DNA of 9,451 nucleotides, from NCBI GenBank assembly GCA_026984895.1, contig JALSRF010000369.1, forward strand, positions 1 to 9,451, given 5' to 3'. Positions within the stretch are counted from its first letter, which is position 1, and the number at the start of each line of letters is the position of its first letter. The notes beneath the pieces are model-generated. The model saw only the letters and a program-made list of their open reading frames with translations, was not told the origin of the DNA and did not search any database. Both the position numbers and the translations under genes were made by a program. Below are positions 1 through 8,520 of the stretch, piece by piece. The stretch comes from Paracoccaceae bacterium (lineage in GTDB: Bacteria > Pseudomonadota > Alphaproteobacteria > Rhodobacterales > Rhodobacteraceae).

Positions 1-322
1 GGCGCTTGACGCCTTCGCCCTGGCGCCGCTTGCCGAGCGGCCGGCGCAAAACCTGTCGGCCGGGCAGAAACGCCGGTTGGGGCTGGCGCGCCTGCTGCTG
101 ACCGGGCGCCCGATCTGGGTGCTGGATGAGCCGACGGTTTCGCTTGACCGCGCGGGCGTGGCGAAGTTCGCCGCGGCGGTGCGCGACCACTGCCGACGCG
201 GCGGCGCGGCGCTGATCGCGACCCATATCGATCTGGGGCTTGAGGCCGAGGTGCTGGACGTGGCGCAGTTTCGCGCCCGCCGCGCGCTGGCGGCGGACGG
301 GTTCGACGAGGCCTTCTCATGA
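1..322 (+). CDS. ccmA: Heme exporter ATP-binding protein CcmA (3' part)
   Basis: This is the C-terminal half of the ABC-transporter ATPase of cytochrome c maturation system I. With CcmB it powers the release of heme-loaded CcmE from CcmC/CcmD at the inner membrane. The reading frame is open from position 2, giving 106 residues of a protein that is usually about 200-215, so the Walker A motif lies outside the window. Visible ABC landmarks, in order, are the signature stretch LSAGQKRRLGLARLL, the Walker B segment IWVLDEPT followed by the D-loop SLD, and the switch histidine in IATHIDLGL. Its stop codon overlaps the ccmB start (ATGA), which implies translational coupling. The motifs alone only say ABC ATPase; the CcmA call rests on the ccmBCDG genes that follow, in the order of R. 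capsulatus helABCDX. Confidence 0.95.
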   Translation, partial: ALDAFALAPLAERPAQNLSAGQKRRLGLARLLLTGRPIWVLDEPTVSLDRAGVAKFAAAVRDHCRRGGAALIATHIDLGLEAEVLDVAQFRARRALAADGFDEAFS

Positions 323-975
323 TCGGCCTGCTGGCGCGCGATCTGAAACTGGCGATCCGCGCCGGCGGCGGTTTCGGGCTGGGGCTGGCGTTCTTTCTGG
401 TGGTGACGGTGCTGGTCCCCTTCGGGGTCGGGCCGCGCCCCGAACTGCTGGCAAGGATCGCCCCGGGGATCCTGTGGCTGGGGGCGCTGCTGGCCTGCCT
501 GCTGTCGCTGGACCGGATTTTCCAGCTGGATTTCGAGGACGGTTCGCTGGACCTTCTGGCCACGGCGCCGATCCCGCTGGAGGGCGTGGTCGCCACCAAG
601 GCGCTGGCGCACTGGCTGACCTCGGGCCTGCCGCTGACCCTGGCGGCGCCGGTGCTTGGCGTGATGCTGAACCTGCCGTCGGCGGGTTTCGGCTGGCTGG
701 TGATCTCGCTCTTGATCGGGACCCCGGCGTTGTCGATGATCGGTGCGTTCGGCGCGGCGCTGACCGTGGGCCTGAAACGGGGCGGGCTGCTGCTGTCGCT
801 GCTGGTGCTGCCGCTTTACGTGCCCACGCTGATCTTCGGTGCCGAGGTTGCCCGACGCGGGGCCGAGGCCCTGGCGCCGGGCACGCCGCTGCTGATGAGC
901 GCCGGCATCACCGCCGGAGCGATCGCCGTCCTGCCCTTTGCCGCGGCCGCGGCAATTCGCGTGAATCTGCGCTAG
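319..975 (+). CDS. ccmB: Heme exporter membrane protein CcmB
   Basis: This is the 218-residue integral membrane partner of CcmA, at the usual length for the family. The sequence shows about six hydrophobic segments, roughly at residues 20-40, 48-65, 98-118, 125-150, 156-176 and 196-214. It also has the family-typical cytoplasmic stretch DRIFQLDFEDGSLDLL (65-80) and the proline-rich LVLPLYVPTLIFG segment (162-174). CcmAB is known to use ATP to free holo-CcmE for heme delivery rather than to pump heme itself. The ATG overlaps the ccmA stop by 4 nt (ATGA), so the start is well fixed by context. The stop is TAG. A 71-nt gap separates it from ccmC, the only real spacing within this operon. Confidence 0.95.
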   Translation: MIGLLARDLKLAIRAGGGFGLGLAFFLVVTVLVPFGVGPRPELLARIAPGILWLGALLACLLSLDRIFQLDFEDGSLDLLATAPIPLEGVVATKALAHWLTSGLPLTLAAPVLGVMLNLPSAGFGWLVISLLIGTPALSMIGAFGAALTVGLKRGGLLLSLLVLPLYVPTLIFGAEVARRGAEALAPGTPLLMSAGITAGAIAVLPFAAAAAIRVNLR

Positions 976-1046
976 CGCGGGCCGGGCGATTGCGGTTGAC
1001 GGACATGTGAATGGCAGGCAGGAACGCCACGGGATAGGAGAACAGC

Positions 1047-1781
1047 ATGTCGATCTGGGAATATGCCAATCCGCGCAAGTTCATGAGCTGGACGGGCCCC
1101 TTCGTGGTCCTTTTTTCGGTGCTGGCGGCGCTGTTCGTGGGGGTCGGGCTGATCTGGGGCTTTTTCTTCACCCCGGATGCCGAGGGCTTCGGCTCCACCG
1201 TCAAGATCATCTACATCCATGTCCCCGCCGCCACCGTGGCCATCAACGCCTGGGCCATGATGCTGGTGGCGTCGCTGATCTGGATCGTGCGCCGGCACCA
1301 TGTCTCTGCGCTTGCGGCGCGCGCGGCCGCGCCGGTGGGGATGACGATGACGGCGATTGCGCTGATCACCGGCGCCATATGGGGACAGCCGATGTGGGGC
1401 ACCTGGTGGGCCTGGGACCCGCGGTTGACCTCTTTTCTGATCCTGTTCCTGTTCTACCTGGGCTATATCGCGCTGTGGCAGGCGATCGACAACCCGGATA
1501 CCGCGGCGGACCTGACGTCGGTCCTGTGTCTGGTGGGATCGGTATTTGCCCTGCTCAGCCGCTATGCGGTTCTTTTCTGGAACCAGGGGCTGCATCAGGG
1601 GGCGTCGCTGTCTCTGGACAAGCAGGAGCATGTGGCCGATGTGTTCTGGCAACCGCTGGTGATCTCGCTGGCGGGGTTCTCGTTTCTGTTCGTGGCGCTG
1701 CTGCTGGTGCGCACCCGCACCGAGATACGCGCGCGCCGGCTGCATGCGCTGGAGGCCCGGGAAAGGATGGTCAATGCCTGA
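1047..1781 (+). CDS. ccmC: Heme-handling protein CcmC (cytochrome c biogenesis)
   Basis: This 244-residue member of the heme handling protein family presents heme at the periplasmic face of the inner membrane for covalent attachment to CcmE. The hallmark tryptophan-rich motif WGTWWAWDP is at residues 117-125, in a periplasmic loop. Two candidate axial heme ligands are H58 (in YIHVP) and H183 (in GLHQG), matching the two essential histidines near 60 and 184 in the E. coli protein. About six membrane segments are visible. The start is supported by AGGAG at 1036-1040, 6 nt before the ATG. The last 8 nt overlap ccmD. CcmF shares the WWD motif but is far longer (about 650 residues), so CcmC is the better call. 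Confidence 0.97.
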   Translation: MSIWEYANPRKFMSWTGPFVVLFSVLAALFVGVGLIWGFFFTPDAEGFGSTVKIIYIHVPAATVAINAWAMMLVASLIWIVRRHHVSALAARAAAPVGMTMTAIALITGAIWGQPMWGTWWAWDPRLTSFLILFLFYLGYIALWQAIDNPDTAADLTSVLCLVGSVFALLSRYAVLFWNQGLHQGASLSLDKQEHVADVFWQPLVISLAGFSFLFVALLLVRTRTEIRARRLHALEARERMVNA

Positions 1782-1929
1782 TCTTGGAAAATACGCAACC
1801 GATATTCTTGCCGCCTATGCGGCCACCGCCCTGCTGGTGGCGGGCATCGTCGGGTTGACGTGGCGCCGGTCGCGCCGGGTGCGCGCCGCGCTGGAACGCG
1901 CCGAAACGAGGGCCGGGCACAATGGCTAG
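1774..1929 (+). CDS. ccmD: Heme exporter accessory protein CcmD
   Basis: This is a small membrane protein of 51 residues that joins the CcmABC complex and is needed for release of holo-CcmE. It has an N-terminal segment MPDLGKYATDILAAY, one transmembrane helix (about residues 11-29, with the tyrosine at 15 typical of the family) and a basic cytoplasmic tail rich in Arg (31-46). R. capsulatus has an orf52 of nearly the same size in the same place. I chose the ATG at 1774 rather than an upstream in-frame start at 1744. AAGGA lies at 1763-1767, 6 nt upstream, and the protein then begins as CcmD proteins usually do. The gene overlaps ccmC by 8 nt at its start and ccmG by 8 nt at its end, so all three are probably translationally coupled. 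Confidence 0.9.
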   Translation: MPDLGKYATDILAAYAATALLVAGIVGLTWRRSRRVRAALERAETRAGHNG

Positions 1930-2455
1930 GATATCGCCGCTGATGATCCTGCCCCCGGTGCTGTTTGCCGCCATCGCCGGAATGTTCCTGTGGGGGATGA
2001 ACCGGGAAAACCCGGATGCGCTGCCCTATACGCGCACCGGAGAGCCGGCGGCCAGCCTGAACCTCGAACCGCTGGGCGATTTCAAGCCGTTCGGGCGCGA
2101 CGTGCTGTTGCAGCCGGGGGTGAAGCTGGTGAACATCTGGGCAAGCTGGTGCGCACCTTGCCGGATCGAGCACCCCAACCTGGTGAAGATGGCGGCCGAC
2201 GGCATCACCATCTACGGGATCAACTACAAGGACGACCCGGACAAGGCGCTGGCCTTCCTGGCCGAACTCGGCAACCCGTTCAAGCAGCTGGGCGCCGATC
2301 CCAGCGGGCGCAACGGGATCGAATGGGGGGCCTACGGCGTGCCCGAGACCTTCGTGATCGACAGCAAGGGCATCGTCAGGCTGCGCTTTGCCGGGCCCAT
2401 TACCCAGCGCGTCTATCAGAACACCATCCTGCCGGCAATCAGGGCGGCGAAATAG
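1922..2455 (+). CDS. ccmG: Periplasmic thiol:disulfide oxidoreductase CcmG (DsbE/HelX)
   Basis: This is a 177-residue membrane-anchored thioredoxin-fold protein that keeps the CXXCH cysteines of apocytochrome c reduced for heme ligation. An N-terminal hydrophobic anchor (about residues 6-25) is followed by a periplasmic domain. The active site is WCAPC (W76-C77-A78-P79-C80) inside NIWASWCAPCRIEHP. The cis-proline motif GVPETF, with the acidic E142 typical of CcmG/DsbE, is at 139-144. The start ATG overlaps the end of ccmD by 8 nt; GAGGG at 1909-1913 is a usable ribosome site 8 nt upstream. It is the last gene of the visible operon. I see no clear terminator after the TAG. The GVPE motif and gene order argue against a general thioredoxin such as TlpA. 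Confidence 0.96.
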   Translation: MARISPLMILPPVLFAAIAGMFLWGMNRENPDALPYTRTGEPAASLNLEPLGDFKPFGRDVLLQPGVKLVNIWASWCAPCRIEHPNLVKMAADGITIYGINYKDDPDKALAFLAELGNPFKQLGADPSGRNGIEWGAYGVPETFVIDSKGIVRLRFAGPITQRVYQNTILPAIRAAK

Positions 2456-2598
2456 CCGCTCGGGGGCCGGGGTCGGGAAGACGGGCGGCAGCGGCGGTGC
2501 GCGCTCCGGTCAACCGGCACGAGGCTCGGGGGGCTGTGGTGCAACCGAAGCGCGCGCCGATCCGCGGGGCGGACATGGGGGCCGCATCCACGGCGTCG

Positions 2599-2670
2599 CG
2601 CCCCCCGTCTCGTGCCCCCCGGGGGTGCGCCTCCCGTTTCACGCCCCCCGGGGCTGCGCCTCTTGTCGCC
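2599..2670. repeat. Degenerate 29-bp-period GC-rich repeat
   Basis: Two adjacent units start at 2613 and 2642. Both begin with a GCCCCCCGGGG core followed by a TGCGCCTC block, and both end in a GT-containing tail. A truncated unit with the CGCCCCCC start and GTCTCG tail precedes them at 2599-2612. The core contains the perfect palindrome CCCCCGGGGG (2616-2625) in the first unit. The repeat lies in noncoding DNA between convergent genes, where short intergenic palindromic elements are common. I do not recognise it as a named family. Confidence 0.55.
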
Positions 2671-3300
2671 GGTTCGCGCCCTTGCCGCCGGCGTGCCCCG
2701 GAACCGATGGCACCGCCGCGCCGGGGCGCGCTGATCCGAACGCCGCGGCCGGGATCCGTGCCCGCCGGGGACGGCGGTGACGGTATCGGGCAGGGGCGGT
2801 TTGCCAAAGCGATGCAAAAGCAGTTCACCGGGGCGCATGTGGGGCGGGCCGGCGGCGGCTTTCGAACCGGTGCCGGGGCATGGCCCGCGGGTTTCTCCGC
2901 AAGGCGGCCGTGCGTGGCGATGGGGAAAATTCGCGGCGCTGCAGGCACTTGCGCTGCGATGCCGAAGCCTGCCGCGCCCGGTCGAACGTGCCGCGGCTTC
3001 GGCGCAGCGCGCGAAATGAGGCGGCCGGCTGCCCCCGGGCGGACACATGCCCCGGCGCCGCCGGCGCGCCCCGGGCAGGGCCGGGCAGGTGCGATCTGAT
3101 GCGACCGGCGCTGAACCGCTGAACCATGCCGACGCCAGGACATGGCGCGCGCAGCCGCAAACCGGCCCCGCGCGTGGCGGACGGGCGAAAACGCGGCCCT
3201 GGCAGGTGCGCGCGAACACCAGCCAACATTATGTGCGCCGGGGCTGCGCTGTCCGGCAGCGCCCCGCCCGTGGCACCCGCGCGTGGCGCCCGCCCATGGC

Positions 3301-3325
3301 AAAAGGGCAGGCGCGCCAGCGCCCC
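3301..3325 (-). terminator. Candidate intrinsic terminator of acnA
   Basis: Read on the minus strand, about 18 nt past the acnA stop, a GGCGC / GCGCC stem with a 4-nt loop (3310-3323 on the plus strand) is followed, after a small bulge, by further G-C pairing and then four T residues (plus-strand AAAA at 3301-3304). The T tract is short, so termination may be partial. A second, smaller hairpin (CCGGC, 3-nt loop, GCCGG; 3329-3341) sits directly after the stop codon without a T tract. Confidence 0.45.
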
Positions 3326-3342
3326 GGCCCGGCTTTGCCGGC

Positions 3343-6033
<2,691 letters not shown>

Positions 6034-6117
6034 GTTCGGCCTCCCTTTCCGGGGTTGAGCGATAACGTTCGACGATGCTCTTGCCGCAGTTGGCGGGGGG
6101 GTGCAAGCGGTCGTCCG

Positions 6118-6153
6118 TGCAAAGTGTATACTATTGTGCACAAAAGAAGTCCA
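6118..6153 (-). promoter_or_regulatory. Putative sigma-70-type promoter for acnA
   Basis: On the minus strand, TGGACT (plus-strand 6148-6153; 4 of 6 matches to TTGACA) and TATACA (6125-6130; 4 of 6 matches to TATAAT) are separated by exactly 17 nt. Transcription would begin near 6118, leaving an 85-nt leader before the acnA ATG. This is the most AT-rich spot in the 290-bp intergenic region. The match is modest and inferred by eye. Confidence 0.45.
6134..6143. promoter_or_regulatory. Perfect palindrome TTGTGCACAA, possible operator
   Basis: This is a perfect 10-bp inverted repeat inside the spacer between the putative -35 and -10 boxes of acnA. A bound protein here would block polymerase. A looser dyad with GTGCA / TGCAC ends spans 6117-6141 around a GTATAC core. 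I cannot name the regulator. Confidence 0.4.
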
Positions 6154-6183
6154 GCGCCGCCGCTCGCCGCGCTGCGGGCCGGT

Positions 6184-6203
6184 TCGCGAAGGCTCGCGAA
6201 GGC
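6184..6203. repeat. Two tandem copies of TCGCGAAGGC
   Basis: Two exact, adjacent 10-bp copies lie in the acnA/DUF1223 intergenic region, just upstream of the likely promoter of the plus-strand gene. They are followed by two TTGAT words at 6204-6208 and 6215-6219, 11 bp apart. The repeats are seen directly; any regulatory role is inference. Confidence 0.5.
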
Positions 6204-6207
6204 TTGA

Positions 6208-6237
6208 TTGGCAGTTGATCGGGGCGTGGTCTACTAG
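6208..6237 (+). promoter_or_regulatory. Weak candidate promoter for the DUF1223 gene
   Basis: TTGGCA (6208-6213; 5 of 6 to the -35 consensus) is followed after 18 nt by TACTAG (6232-6237; 3 of 6 to the -10 consensus). TAGTAT at 6235-6240 is a better -10 but badly spaced. Start of transcription near 6244 would give a leader of about 80 nt. Low certainty. Confidence 0.25.
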
Positions 6238-6323
6238 TATCGCGTGGTGTCGACCGGTATCGCGGGGCGCGCCGGGTCGTGCGGGCTGCGCTGCGCTCCG
6301 ACTTGCGGCAGGATGGAAAAGAA

Positions 6324-7031
6324 ATGAAGAAAACGATTTTCGCAATTCTGGCGGGCGGTGTCCTTGGGGCTGCGGCTGCGGCTGGCGTGGCCCGGGCACA
6401 GACGACCAGCCCGGTCGTTGTCGAACTGTTCACGTCGCAGGGGTGTTCGTCCTGCCCGCCGGCCGATGCGCTGCTGCCCAAGATCGACGCCCGCAAGGGG
6501 GTGATCGCGCTTGCATTGCATGTGGACTACTGGGATTACATCGGCTGGAAGGATACCTTTGCCGATCCGTCCTTTACCGCGCGCCAGAAAGCCTATGCCC
6601 GCGCCGCCGGCCGGCGGATGGTCTACACGCCGCAGATGATCATCGGCGGCGTTGCCGATGTGGTCGGGAACAGGCCGATGGAGGTTGTCGATCAGATCGA
6701 CGCCGTGCGTGCGCAGGCCAGCGATGTCCGGCTGAGCGCCGAGCGCAACGGGCAGAACGTGTCGATTCGCGCCGTCGCCGATGCGGCCCGCGACATGGAC
6801 GTCTATCTGGTGCGCTACAACCCGCGTTCGGTGGTCGAGATCAAGAGCGGGGAAAATGCCGGCAAGACCATTGCCTACAACAATACGGTCACGCGCTGGG
6901 ACCGCATTGCGACCTGGCGCGGGGACAAGCCGCTTGCCCTGCAGGCGAAGGCCCCCGGGGACGCGCCGATGGTGGTGATTGTCCAGGAAAAGGGCCCCGG
7001 GCGCATCCTGGCCGCAACCCGGCTGCGCTGA
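6324..7031 (+). CDS. Exported DUF1223 family protein, thioredoxin-like, CxxC
   Basis: This 235-residue protein carries a classical signal peptide: basic MKK, a hydrophobic core, and a likely cut after ARA at residue 25. It is therefore probably periplasmic. The mature part opens with VVVELFTSQGCSSCPPADALL, placing a CxxC pair at C41 and C44 after the first beta strand, as in a thioredoxin fold. Next come HVDYWDYIGWKD (66-77) and YTPQMIIGG (101-109), where P103 may be the cis-proline. These match the DUF1223 (predicted secreted protein) family, which has no established biochemical role that I know of. The ATG at 6324 is preferred over an upstream in-frame start at 6279 because it gives a proper signal peptide. 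AGGA at 6310-6313 is a weak ribosome site 10 nt upstream. It is divergent from acnA and probably transcribed alone. A thiol redox role near a ccm cluster is inference only. Confidence 0.9.
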   Translation: MKKTIFAILAGGVLGAAAAAGVARAQTTSPVVVELFTSQGCSSCPPADALLPKIDARKGVIALALHVDYWDYIGWKDTFADPSFTARQKAYARAAGRRMVYTPQMIIGGVADVVGNRPMEVVDQIDAVRAQASDVRLSAERNGQNVSIRAVADAARDMDVYLVRYNPRSVVEIKSGENAGKTIAYNNTVTRWDRIATWRGDKPLALQAKAPGDAPMVVIVQEKGPGRILAATRLR

Positions 7032-7041
7032 TCTTCCGGCT

Positions 7042-7070
7042 GGCCGGTCCTGCCGGCCCTTTCCTTCCCA
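7042..7070 (+). terminator. Intrinsic terminator after the DUF1223 gene
   Basis: A GGCCGG / CCGGCC stem with a 5-nt loop (7042-7058) starts 10 nt past the stop codon and is followed by the pyrimidine run CTTTCCTTCC. The T tract is interrupted, but position and shape fit a rho-independent terminator. Confidence 0.55.
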
Positions 7071-7251
7071 TGCAGCCGGGCGGCCGGGGACGGCTCCGTG
7101 CGAAGCCGCGCCCACCGGACCGGCGCACGCAGGGTCTGACGGCGCAGGGCCTGACCGGGAATGGCCCGGCGCGTTGGGCGGGGCGCGTTCATGCGGGGGC
7201 GCATCCCCGCGCCCGGGCAGGCGGCGCCCGAACCGGCTGGCGCGAAGGCGC
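7071..7251. other. Convergent intergenic spacer, small repeats only
   Basis: This spacer lies between the ends of the DUF1223 gene and the minus-strand deaminase gene. It holds a 13-nt near-duplicate (CGCAGGGTCTGAC at 7128-7140 and CGCAGGGCCTGAC at 7143-7155). It also holds a GGGCGC / GCGCCC hairpin (7197-7214) that could act as a weak end signal for the deaminase gene but has no T tract. No gene is seen. Confidence 0.5.
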
Positions 7252-8370
7252 TCAGCGGCGAAAATGCTTCGACAGGCGCAGCCCCTGGCCCTGATAGCTG
7301 GAATTAAGTGCCGCCCCGTAGAGCCGTGCGGGGGGTTCGGCCATGCGTTCGTAGACCAGCCGTCCCACCACCTGGCCGTGCTCCAGCACGAACGGGGCTT
7401 CGTGGCAGCGCACTTCAAGTACCCCGCGCGAACCGCTGCCCCCGGCGCCGCGATGGCCGAAACCGGGGTCGAAGAAGCCGGCGTAATGCACCCTGAATTC
7501 GCCGGCCATGGCCAGGTAGGGGGCCATTTCCGCGGCGTGGGTCGGCGGGATGGAGATGGCTTCGCGGCTGACCAGGATGTAGAAGGCCCCGGGGTCGAGG
7601 ATGATCCAGCCCGCGTCGGTGCGCAGCTCTTCCCAGAAATCCGCCGCCGCATAGGCGCCGATCTTCGACAGGTCGATGACGCCGGCATGGGGTTTTGCGC
7701 GATAGCCCACCAGTGCGCCACCGCCACCGCTGCCGCTGCCGGTGCCACCGCTGCCGCCGGCTCCGGGGCGCAGGTCCACCGAAAACCCCAGCCCGCCCGA
7801 GATCACCGGCGTGCCGTCAACGATGGGGTCGCGCGCATGCAGCGCCTGCAGGTCGCTGTCGTCCAGCACCGTGTCGCCGATGCGCAGGATGATCTGGGTC
7901 AGCAGCTGCCCCGGAGAAACCACGACGGAAAACGACCCGGGGCAGATTTCGACGTAAAGCGGGCCTTCGTAGCCCCGGGGCACGCGGTCGAACTCTTCCC
8001 CCTGGTCGGTGATCACCCGGCACAGCAGGTCGAGCCGGCCGATGGAGGACTTTGCGCTGGCGGCGGCGGTCATGTCCGCGGGCAGGCGCAGCCGCTCCAG
8101 AAGCGGCACCACATAGACGCAGCCCTTTTCCAGGACCGCGCCCCGGGAAAGGTCGATCCGGTGCATGGTGAAGTCGGGCAGGCGCTGGGCGACGGTGCGG
8201 CCGCGCCCGGGCAGAAACGACGCCCGCACGCGATAGGCGGTGGCCCCGAGCCGCAGGTCCAGAGAGGCCGGCTGCACCTGTTCCGGCGCGATGGTGCTGT
8301 CGGCCGAAATCCGGCCCCGCTCGATCATGGCCGCGATCATCCGGTCCGAAAGCACGCCGGGCTGGTCCAC
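7252..8370 (-). CDS. dcd: 2'-deoxycytidine 5'-triphosphate deaminase, two-domain form
   Basis: This 372-residue cytoplasmic enzyme converts dCTP to dUTP and ammonia, feeding dTMP synthesis. It is the long alphaproteobacterial form with two dUTPase-like halves. The first half carries the catalytic-type stretch AKSSIGRLDLL (S108, S109, R112) and GPLYVEI, whose E141 corresponds to the catalytic glutamate of E. coli Dcd. GQLLTQI follows. The second half ends with VLEVRCHEAPF and GQVVGRLVYE (332-341), and the C-terminus SYQGQGLRLSKHF is family-typical. The start is GTG at 8370, supported by AAGGAG (plus-strand 8377-8382) 6 nt upstream. The halves are joined by a Gly/Ser-rich run (203-218) that looks like a low-complexity insertion. 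It lies 58 nt downstream of tRNA-Pro on the same strand. Whether it also hydrolyses dUTP cannot be told from sequence. Confidence 0.93.
   Translation of the reverse strand: MDQPGVLSDRMIAAMIERGRISADSTIAPEQVQPASLDLRLGATAYRVRASFLPGRGRTVAQRLPDFTMHRIDLSRGAVLEKGCVYVVPLLERLRLPADMTAAASAKSSIGRLDLLCRVITDQGEEFDRVPRGYEGPLYVEICPGSFSVVVSPGQLLTQIILRIGDTVLDDSDLQALHARDPIVDGTPVISGGLGFSVDLRPGAGGSGGTGSGSGGGGALVGYRAKPHAGVIDLSKIGAYAAADFWEELRTDAGWIILDPGAFYILVSREAISIPPTHAAEMAPYLAMAGEFRVHYAGFFDPGFGHRGAGGSGSRGVLEVRCHEAPFVLEHGQVVGRLVYERMAEPPARLYGAALNSSYQGQGLRLSKHFRR
7717..7764 (-). repeat. Gly/Ser-coding low-complexity insertion in dcd
   Basis: This 48-bp segment encodes residues 203-218 of the deaminase, almost only Gly and Ser with one Ala and one Thr. 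The DNA is built from repeated CCACCGCTGCC-like words. It lies between the two folded halves, where length change is likely tolerated. Confidence 0.6.
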
Positions 8371-8376
8371 GCCTGT

Positions 8377-8382
8377 CTCCTT
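8377..8382 (-). promoter_or_regulatory. Ribosome binding site fixing the GTG start of dcd
   Basis: AAGGAG on the minus strand lies 6 nt before GTG (8368-8370). It decides the start in favour of GTG over later in-frame ATG codons such as Met11. Confidence 0.8.
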
Positions 8383-8387
8383 CAGGC

Positions 8388-8413
8388 AAAACGCCCGCCG
8401 CCGGTCTGGCGGG
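8388..8413 (-). terminator. Candidate terminator between tRNA-Pro and dcd
   Basis: On the minus strand a CCCGCC / GGCGGG stem (plus-strand 8408-8413 and 8394-8399; 8-nt loop) is followed by CG and four T residues (plus-strand AAAA 8388-8391). It starts about 15 nt past the tRNA CCA end, so it probably ends the tRNA transcript. dcd would then depend on read-through or on a promoter I do not see. Confidence 0.5.
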
Positions 8414-8428
8414 GACGCTGTTGTGAAA

Positions 8429-8505
8429 TGGTCGGGCTAGCAGGACTCGAACCTGCGACCTTCCGTCCCCCAGACGGACGCGCTACCAGGCTGCGCCATA
8501 GCCCG
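8429..8505 (-). tRNA. tRNA-Pro (anticodon GGG), CCA encoded
   Basis: A complete 77-nt cloverleaf can be folded by hand. The acceptor stem is CGGGCTA / TAGCCCG with discriminator A followed by genomic CCA. The D stem is GCGC / GCGC. The anticodon stem is TCCGT / ACGGA around the loop CTGGGGG, and the T stem is GCAGG / CCTGC around TTCGAGT. The anticodon GGG (plus-strand 8469-8471) reads CCC and, by wobble, CCU proline codons. All stems are fully paired, and nothing suggests a pseudogene or an integration remnant. Confidence 0.97.
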
Positions 8506-8520
8506 AACTGGACCCTTAAA

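Larger units (their letters stand above)
2456..3342. other. Long GC-rich gap between ccmG and acnA, no gene recognised
   Basis: This stretch of almost 890 bp lies between the ccmG stop and the acnA stop, so the two transcription units converge here. Several long frames are open on both strands. Their translations are Arg/Pro/Ala/Gly-rich, have no family motifs and overlap each other, which is what very GC-rich noncoding DNA produces. The part near 2599-2670 is a degenerate repeat (listed separately). A short AT-rich patch (CATTATG) at about 3228-3234 is the only obvious break in composition. I cannot exclude a decayed gene or a small RNA. Confidence 0.6.

Noticed and set aside
976..1046. Possible internal promoter (TTGACG near 998-1003) between ccmB and ccmC
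   Set aside because: No acceptable -10 box lies 16-18 nt downstream. The gap contains a good ribosome site for ccmC and otherwise looks like simple operon spacing.
2416..3302. Long open frames on the minus strand (267 and 287 codons) and a plus-strand frame running from ccmG to about 3099
   Set aside because: They overlap each other and the end of ccmG, are dominated by Arg, Pro, Ala and Gly, and show no domain or motif. This is the normal appearance of very GC-rich noncoding DNA.
6034..6399. N-terminal extension of aconitase by 122 residues (GTG at 6399)
   Set aside because: It would run through the divergent control region and into the signal peptide codons of the DUF1223 gene. The ATG at 6033 has a strong ribosome site and gives the normal family length.
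8429..8505. tRNA-Pro as an attachment site of an integrated element
   Set aside because: There is no integrase gene, no duplicated tRNA 3' end in the window, and the neighbours are housekeeping or hypothetical genes.
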